Assembly: GCA_021200395.1 (NCBI GenBank)
Contig: JAJQGQ010000235.1
Coordinates: 1-9,093 of the forward strand
Reading direction: 5' to 3'
Origin: Erysipelotrichaceae bacterium
GTDB taxonomy: Bacteria > Bacillota_I > Bacilli_A > Erysipelotrichales > Coprobacillaceae
Length of the DNA stretch: 9,093 bases
Position 1 is the first letter of the stretch. The number at the start of each line of letters is the position of its first letter. Of this stretch, positions 5,366 through 9,093 are shown piece by piece. The notes beneath the pieces are model-generated. The model made no database searches, was not told where the DNA came from, and saw only the letters and a list, made by a program, of their open reading frames with translations. The position numbers were made by a program, and so were the translations under genes.

Positions 5366-6706
5366 ATGGAAAATAAAATTTTTAGTGAGCAAAATGTTGC
5401 AAAATCATATATCAAATTATCTTTGCCACTAGTATTAAGTATGGTTGTAACCTTGATATATAATTTAGCTGATACATATTTTATTGCGCAAACGAATAAT
5501 ACTAATTTGGTTGCTGGTGTTTCTTTAGGTGCACCAATATTTACTTTGTTAATGGCGATAGGAAATATCTTTGGACAAGGTGGGACATCATTAATTTCAC
5601 GTTTGTTAGGTCAAAATGATCAACATAATATTGCGAAAGTGAGTTCGTTTTGTTTTTATACGTCTATCATTGTAGGAATTATTATGACGGCTATTATGCT
5701 TATCTTTAGAGTGCCATTGTTGTATCTTATTGGTGCAAGTACTGAGACATTTCAATATGCTTCAGATTATTATGTATATTTAGCAATAGGTGCTTCTGTT
5801 ATTATACTTTCTTATATTCATTCGAATTTTTTAAGAGCGGAAGGTATGTCTAAAGAATCAATGTGTGGGACAGTATTAGGTTCAATAGTCAATATTATAT
5901 TAGATCCTATCCTTATCTCAATTTTAAGTTTAGGAGCATCAGGAGCTGCGATTGCGAGTGTGATTGGCTATTTATGTTCTGATATTTTCTTTATCGTTGT
6001 TGTATTAAAACGTAGTCAGGTTTTATCAATGAATATGAAGATTATGAAAATATCATTTGAACATATAAGTCAAATATTTGGAATTGGTGTTCCTGCAGCT
6101 ATTGTGAATGTCATGCAAAGTGTTAGTGCTGTATTGGTTAATCAGTTTTTATTACCATATGGAAATGATAAGATAGCAGCTATGGGGATAGCTCTAAAAA
6201 TTAGTATGATAGCTTTATTATTGTTAACTGGTTTTGCATTTGGTGGTCAACCCTTATTTGGTTATTATTATGGTTCAAAAGATACAAAGAAATTTAAAGA
6301 ATTGTTTAAGTTTTGTTTATGTTTTATGAGTGTAATAGGTTGCATTTTAACAATTAGTATATATGTCTTTGCACCATCATTGATGAAATGTTTTATTGAT
6401 ACACCTAGTATTGTTCAAGATGGAACAACTATGTTACGCTATTTAGTTATTACAATGGTGTTTGTAGGGGTTGTTTTATTAATAACTATTGTATTTCAAT
6501 CAACTGGTAAAGCGTTGGCTTCACTTATACTTTCAATAAGTCGTCAGGGAATAGTATTCTTGGTTGTACTTATGATAATGTATCATTTAATGGGATATAC
6601 TGGTATTATTGCATCACAGGCTTTGTCTGATGTTATAACAGCATTTATTGCAGTTATATTATTTAGATGGCAAATATATCCTGAAATATATAAAAAGCAG
6701 TACTAG
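5366..6706 (+). CDS. MATE family efflux transporter (MepA-like)
   Basis: Membrane exporter of 446 residues with about 12 helices, closest in pattern to the MepA branch of MATE proteins, which use a cation gradient to expel drugs or metabolites. Visible family features: PLVLSMVVTLIYNLADTYFIA with TM1 Asp D36; GNIFGQGGTSLISRLLG (66-82), matching GNLFG...ISRLLG of MepA; NIILDPILI (176-184) with D180; and GGQPLFGYYYGSKD (293-306) in the second lobe. The ATG follows GGGAGGA by 5 bases. It is divergent from a Crp/Fnr-like regulator with a CRP-type operator in the gap, so its expression is probably controlled by that protein, much as mepA is paired with its own regulator (a different family) in Staphylococcus. 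Substrate unknown. Its stop codon overlaps that of the convergent CinA-domain gene. Confidence 0.93.
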   Translation: MENKIFSEQNVAKSYIKLSLPLVLSMVVTLIYNLADTYFIAQTNNTNLVAGVSLGAPIFTLLMAIGNIFGQGGTSLISRLLGQNDQHNIAKVSSFCFYTSIIVGIIMTAIMLIFRVPLLYLIGASTETFQYASDYYVYLAIGASVIILSYIHSNFLRAEGMSKESMCGTVLGSIVNIILDPILISILSLGASGAAIASVIGYLCSDIFFIVVVLKRSQVLSMNMKIMKISFEHISQIFGIGVPAAIVNVMQSVSAVLVNQFLLPYGNDKIAAMGIALKISMIALLLLTGFAFGGQPLFGYYYGSKDTKKFKELFKFCLCFMSVIGCILTISIYVFAPSLMKCFIDTPSIVQDGTTMLRYLVITMVFVGVVLLITIVFQSTGKALASLILSISRQGIVFLVVLMIMYHLMGYTGIIASQALSDVITAFIAVILFRWQIYPEIYKKQY

Positions 6707-6733
6707 CTAATATGTGCTAATACTGCTTTTATT
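6693..6733. terminator. Bidirectional terminator spanning two overlapping stop codons
   Basis: Outer stem AAAAGCAGTA (6693-6702) and TACTGCTTTT (6721-6730), then a C/A mismatch, then inner stem TAGC (6704-6707) and GCTA (6716-6719). T-rich runs follow on both strands. It contains the last codons and both stop codons of the convergent MATE and CinA-domain genes. Confidence 0.82.
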
Positions 6734-7404
6734 ATAATATTGACAGTTTTCTGTTTAATATCTTTACGTGATATATTTAAATGATGATAAGTAATCTTAT
6801 AAGGTAGCTCATTGCCAATTTGATTGATTTGAAAATAGATTTCTCCAGCAACACTATCTGCATTGTTAGGATCAACATTGCTAAAAGAACCAGTTACGCC
6901 AATACCTATATCACTTTTAAAAGTATCTTTCGCAACCCTAGCCATTTCAATAGCAGTTTCCTTGCTATAAACACCATATGTATCAATAATATCACTAGGA
7001 ACACCAAACATTATTTTAGCTTCATTAGAATAACTAATATAAGATCCTTTCATAATAGCTGAAGAACCTTCATAATCGGTAATATTGCTGGCAATTAAAC
7101 CAGAAGTACAGCTTTCCATCGTTGCTATTTCTAAATTGTTATCAATCAAATATTGCGTTAGTTCTCCATTATTTAAACTAACAATATATTTCTTAATTTT
7201 TCTTATAATAATGAGATCATCTATATCCTCTACAATTGACCAACTCATATGATATTCATGTCTATATATTAATATATCAGTTTTATCTTTATAATGAATA
7301 GCACGTGTATATATATCATGATTATTCACAATAGGATTTAATGTTTCATTTTCAGTATATGATTCAAATATAAATAAATTATCTTTAATATGATATGATT
7401 TCAT
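6703..7404 (-). CDS. CinA C-terminal (PncC-type) domain protein with extra N-terminal region
   Basis: Residues about 80-230 are a CinA C-terminal domain, the fold of nicotinamide-nucleotide amidohydrolase (PncC), which converts NMN to nicotinate mononucleotide in pyridine nucleotide recycling. The core motifs are present: ATMESCTSG (94-102) with the conserved Ser98, GSYISYSNEAK (120-130) and GIGVTG (167-172). The glycine-rich loop after VTG is changed to SFSNVDPNN, a variant that also occurs in some Firmicute relatives, so amidohydrolase activity is not certain. Residues 1-78 (a Tyr/Ile/Asp-rich segment with no membrane helix) are not the molybdopterin-binding-like COG1058 domain of full-length CinA, and I do not recognise them. 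Start supported by AAAAGGAG 6 bases upstream. Monocistronic, convergent with the MATE gene and divergent from the peptidase gene. No competence or recA genes nearby. Confidence 0.85.
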   Translation of the reverse strand: MKSYHIKDNLFIFESYTENETLNPIVNNHDIYTRAIHYKDKTDILIYRHEYHMSWSIVEDIDDLIIIRKIKKYIVSLNNGELTQYLIDNNLEIATMESCTSGLIASNITDYEGSSAIMKGSYISYSNEAKIMFGVPSDIIDTYGVYSKETAIEMARVAKDTFKSDIGIGVTGSFSNVDPNNADSVAGEIYFQINQIGNELPYKITYHHLNISRKDIKQKTVNIIIKAVLAHIS

Positions 7405-7418
7405 TTTGTTCTCCTTTT
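7399..7418 (-). repeat. 20-base identical translation-start region, copy 2
   Basis: Minus-strand AAAAGGAGAACAAAATGAAA, identical to 5276-5295. It holds the ribosome binding site, ATG and second codon of the CinA-domain gene. Similarity stops just outside these bases. Confidence 0.8.
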
Positions 7419-7425
7419 CGCATTT

Positions 7426-7434
7426 ATTCTATCA
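7426..7434 (-). promoter_or_regulatory. Extended -10 promoter of the CinA-domain gene
   Basis: On the minus strand TGATAGAAT gives a TGN extension plus a 5 of 6 -10 element. No good -35 is present at 16 to 18 bases upstream. The predicted leader is about 15 bases and contains the ribosome binding site. Confidence 0.4.
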
Positions 7435-7458
7435 CAAATTGAGGTTTTAGAGTATACT
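7431..7458 (+). promoter_or_regulatory. Weak candidate promoter of the P1 peptidase gene
   Basis: ATCACA (7431-7436), 16-bp spacer, TATACT (7453-7458). The -10 is a 5 of 6 match and sits in the palindrome AGTATACT (7451-7458). It overlaps the opposing extended -10 element, so the two divergent promoters may compete. A transcript from here would start near 7465, which favours the ATG at 7475. Confidence 0.3.
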
Positions 7459-7464
7459 AAATAT

Positions 7465-7470
7465 GGTGAT
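7465..7470 (+). promoter_or_regulatory. Ribosome binding site that decides the P1 peptidase start
   Basis: GGTGAT matches the downstream half of the full Shine-Dalgarno sequence AGGAGGTGATC and is correctly placed for the ATG at 7475. The upstream in-frame ATG at 7463 has no such site at a usable distance (GAGG at 7441-7444 is 18 bases away). Confidence 0.5.
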
Positions 7471-7474
7471 TGAT

Positions 7475-8422
7475 ATGAAAGAAATAAAAATAACAGATAT
7501 AAAAGGAATACAAGTAGGATCGTGTGAAGACTCTCAAGCAGCTACAGGTTGTACAGTAATTATTGCCAAAGATGGTGCAACGGCTGGTGTGGACGTGAGA
7601 GGTGGAGCTCCAGCTACAAGAGAAACGGATTTATTAAATCCTAAAAATATGGTGGCTAAAATACATGCTGTGATGCTAAGCGGTGGCAGTGCATATGGAT
7701 TAGATGCATGTAGCGGAGCTATGCAATATTTGGAAGAAAAGGGTTATGGTTTTGATATGCAGATTGCTAAAGTACCTATTGTTTGTGGTGCTTCATTGTT
7801 TGATTTGGCTGTTGGTGATCCAAATATTAGACCAAATAAACAAATGGGATATCAAGCATGTATTAATAGTGAAAAGAATGAAATACAAGAAGGCAATTAT
7901 GGTGCGGGTTGTGGTGCAAGCGTTGGGAAGATATTAGGCCCTCAATATGCCATGAAGGGAGGACTTGGAACTTATGCTTTAGACTTGGATGGTCTTCAAG
8001 TAGGTGCGCTAGTAGCAGTCAATGCATGTGGAAATGTTGTGGATTATCAAAGTCGTAAAATGTTAGCAGGTACATATGATAGACAAAAACATGCATTTAT
8101 TGGTTTAGATACCGCAATGTCTCGTATTAGACAAACGCCAGGAGCCAATACCACTATTGGTTGTATTGTAACAAATGCCAAACTTGATAAAGCCCAGTGT
8201 ACAAAAGTTGCATCGATTACTCATAATGGTTATGCTTTGGCTATTTCACCTGTGCATACAATGAGTGATGGTGATACGATATTTGTGATGAGTACCAATG
8301 AAATAGAAGCTGAAGTTGATATTGTAGGAATTCTTTCTACAAAGGTTATGGCTATAGCTATTAATAATGCTGTTAAAAAAGCCAAAAGTGCTTATGGACT
8401 TTTAGCTTATAAAGATATTTAA
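7475..8422 (+). CDS. P1 family peptidase (DmpA/BapA-like, MEROPS S58)
   Basis: Self-processing N-terminal-nucleophile hydrolase of the family that includes DmpA (L-aminopeptidase/D-Ala-esterase) and BapA (beta-aminopeptidase). From the chosen start it has 315 residues, normal for the family, with no signal peptide. Signature segments: GVDVRGGAPATRETDLL (38-54), MLSGGSAYGLDA (67-78), YGAGCGASVGK (142-152) and VHTMSDGDTIF (260-270). The expected autocleavage site is N225-T226 within GANTTIGCIVTNA, leaving Thr as the N-terminal nucleophile of the beta chain; this position is Ser in DmpA and Thr in many relatives. The alternative ATG at 7463 adds 4 residues. Followed by a hairpin shared with the convergent PLP-enzyme gene. 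The natural substrate is unknown for most members of this family; small N-terminal or beta-amino peptides are plausible. Confidence 0.92.
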   Translation: MKEIKITDIKGIQVGSCEDSQAATGCTVIIAKDGATAGVDVRGGAPATRETDLLNPKNMVAKIHAVMLSGGSAYGLDACSGAMQYLEEKGYGFDMQIAKVPIVCGASLFDLAVGDPNIRPNKQMGYQACINSEKNEIQEGNYGAGCGASVGKILGPQYAMKGGLGTYALDLDGLQVGALVAVNACGNVVDYQSRKMLAGTYDRQKHAFIGLDTAMSRIRQTPGANTTIGCIVTNAKLDKAQCTKVASITHNGYALAISPVHTMSDGDTIFVMSTNEIEAEVDIVGILSTKVMAIAINNAVKKAKSAYGLLAYKDI

Positions 8423-8423
8423 A

Positions 8424-8451
8424 AAGAATTCGCAAATGCGAATTCTTATTT
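8424..8451. terminator. Bidirectional hairpin terminator
   Basis: Perfect 10-bp stem AAGAATTCGC (8424-8433) and GCGAATTCTT (8438-8447) with loop AAAT. The plus strand continues ATTTAAT, the minus strand continues TTTTAAATA, so it should serve both the peptidase gene and the convergent PLP-enzyme gene, whose stop codon (8446-8448) overlaps the right arm. Confidence 0.85.
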
Positions 8452-9093
8452 AATACGACTATTTTCCAAGGCCTGTTCAATATCTTCGATAAGATCATCA
8501 ACATTTTCTATACCCACTGATATTCTCAACAGACCATATTCAATGCCTATTTCTTTTTGTAATTCAACAGGATAAGATTCATGGGTCATTGTGGCAGGAT
8601 GACATATTAAAGATTCTACACCACCTAGGCTAACTGCCAATGCAAATATTTTTAAGGATTTTGCAAATTTTTTCATATTATAATTACTCTTTAAAACAAT
8701 AGATAAAACTGCTCCATATCCAGTGGCTTGCTTATTTTGAATATCATGGTTAGGATGTGATTTTAATCCTGGATAATAAACTTTTGAGATAGCTTCATGA
8801 TTTTCTAAATATTGGGCTATTTTTAAGGCGTTCTCATTGTGTCTTTCCATTCTTAATGGTAATGTTTTAATGCCTCTTTGAATAAGATAACTATCGAATG
8901 GAGATAAAATACCACCATAAGTATTTTGTAAAAACTTTAATTTCTCATATAATTGATCATCATTAGTGCAAACAAAACCAGAAATAGAATCTGAATGACC
9001 ACTATAGAATTTAGTGGCTGAATAGACAACAATATCTGCGCCTAAATCTAATGGCTTTTGAAAATAAGAAGTTAAAAATGTATTATCTACAAT
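8446..9093 (-). CDS. Cys/Met metabolism PLP-dependent enzyme, C-terminal part (N-terminus outside window)
   Basis: The frame is open to the right edge, giving the last 215 residues of a protein that should be about 375-385 long. It belongs to the gamma-family of PLP enzymes that includes cystathionine gamma-synthase, cystathionine beta/gamma-lyase and methionine gamma-lyase, acting in sulfur amino acid metabolism in the cytoplasm. Numbered from the window edge, the Asp of VDNTF (D3) holds the PLP ring nitrogen, and K28 in YSATKFYSGHSD is the PLP-binding lysine. Later AVSLGGVESLICHPATMTH (153-171) and GLLRISVGIENVDDLI (187-202), with R190 for the substrate carboxylate, are typical. The position before SATK is Tyr where many members have His. 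These motifs do not separate synthase from lyase, so no symbol is given. A Met at 8850 is internal, not the start. Upstream regulation (T-box, S-box) would be outside the window. Confidence 0.92.
   Translation of the reverse strand: MVDNTFLTSYFQKPLDLGADIVVYSATKFYSGHSDSISGFVCTNDDQLYEKLKFLQNTYGGILSPFDSYLIQRGIKTLPLRMERHNENALKIAQYLENHEAISKVYYPGLKSHPNHDIQNKQATGYGAVLSIVLKSNYNMKKFAKSLKIFALAVSLGGVESLICHPATMTHESYPVELQKEIGIEYGLLRISVGIENVDDLIEDIEQALENSRIK

Noticed and set aside
5282..5392. Longer N-terminus for the Crp/Fnr-like regulator starting at 5392
   Set aside because: It would overlap the start of the divergent MATE gene and bypass the strong AAAGGAG site in front of the ATG at 5281; the added residues do not look like a protein domain.
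341..8422. A multi-gene system such as a defence or biosynthetic island
   Set aside because: Genes alternate in strand, each has its own promoter and terminator, and none carries nuclease, toxin or biosynthetic-cluster signatures.
8446..8850. Complete 134-residue gene starting at Met 8850
   Set aside because: The same frame continues to 9093 with the PLP-binding lysine motif, so that Met is internal and the gene is cut by the window edge.

Overview
This window is AT-rich chromosomal DNA with strong AGGAG-type ribosome binding sites, short intergenic gaps and hairpin-plus-T terminators. That fits a low-GC Gram-positive bacterium (Bacillota). Protein flavour (a clostridial/Erysipelotrichia-like mix of MATE and OFA-type transporters, a GH1 6-phospho-beta-glucosidase and a variant CinA) suggests a gut anaerobe, but the genus cannot be fixed from sequence reading alone. 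No RNA genes, CRISPR arrays, insertion sequences or phage genes are visible.

Layout: (1) 3' end of an unrecognised gene (+). (2) GH1 6-phospho-beta-glucosidase (-). (3) MATE exporter of the NorM/DinF type (+), divergent from the GH1 gene. (4) OFA-like MFS transporter (+), separated from the MATE gene by a terminator, with its own promoter next to a LacI-operator-like palindrome. (5) Crp/Fnr-family regulator (-), convergent with the MFS gene with one base between their stop codons. (6) MepA-like MATE exporter (+), divergent from the regulator; a near-perfect CRP-type palindrome lies between them. (7) CinA/PncC-domain protein with an extra N-terminal region (-), convergent with the MATE gene and sharing a CTAG that supplies both stop codons. 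(8) P1-family (DmpA-like) self-processing peptidase (+). (9) C-terminal part of a Cys/Met-metabolism PLP enzyme (-), cut by the window end.

Each complete gene looks like its own transcription unit, alternating in strand and closed by hairpins shared between, or embedded in, convergent genes. The only convincing regulatory partnership is the Crp/Fnr-like regulator with the divergent MATE exporter: the regulator keeps the CRP-like recognition-helix arginines and the shared gap holds a TGTGA-N6-ACACA site. The rest reads as ordinary metabolic and transport genes. I see no evidence of a novel multi-gene system. The items most worth checking are the two palindromic operators, the N-terminally extended CinA-domain protein, and a 20-base identical translation-start region shared by two unrelated genes.
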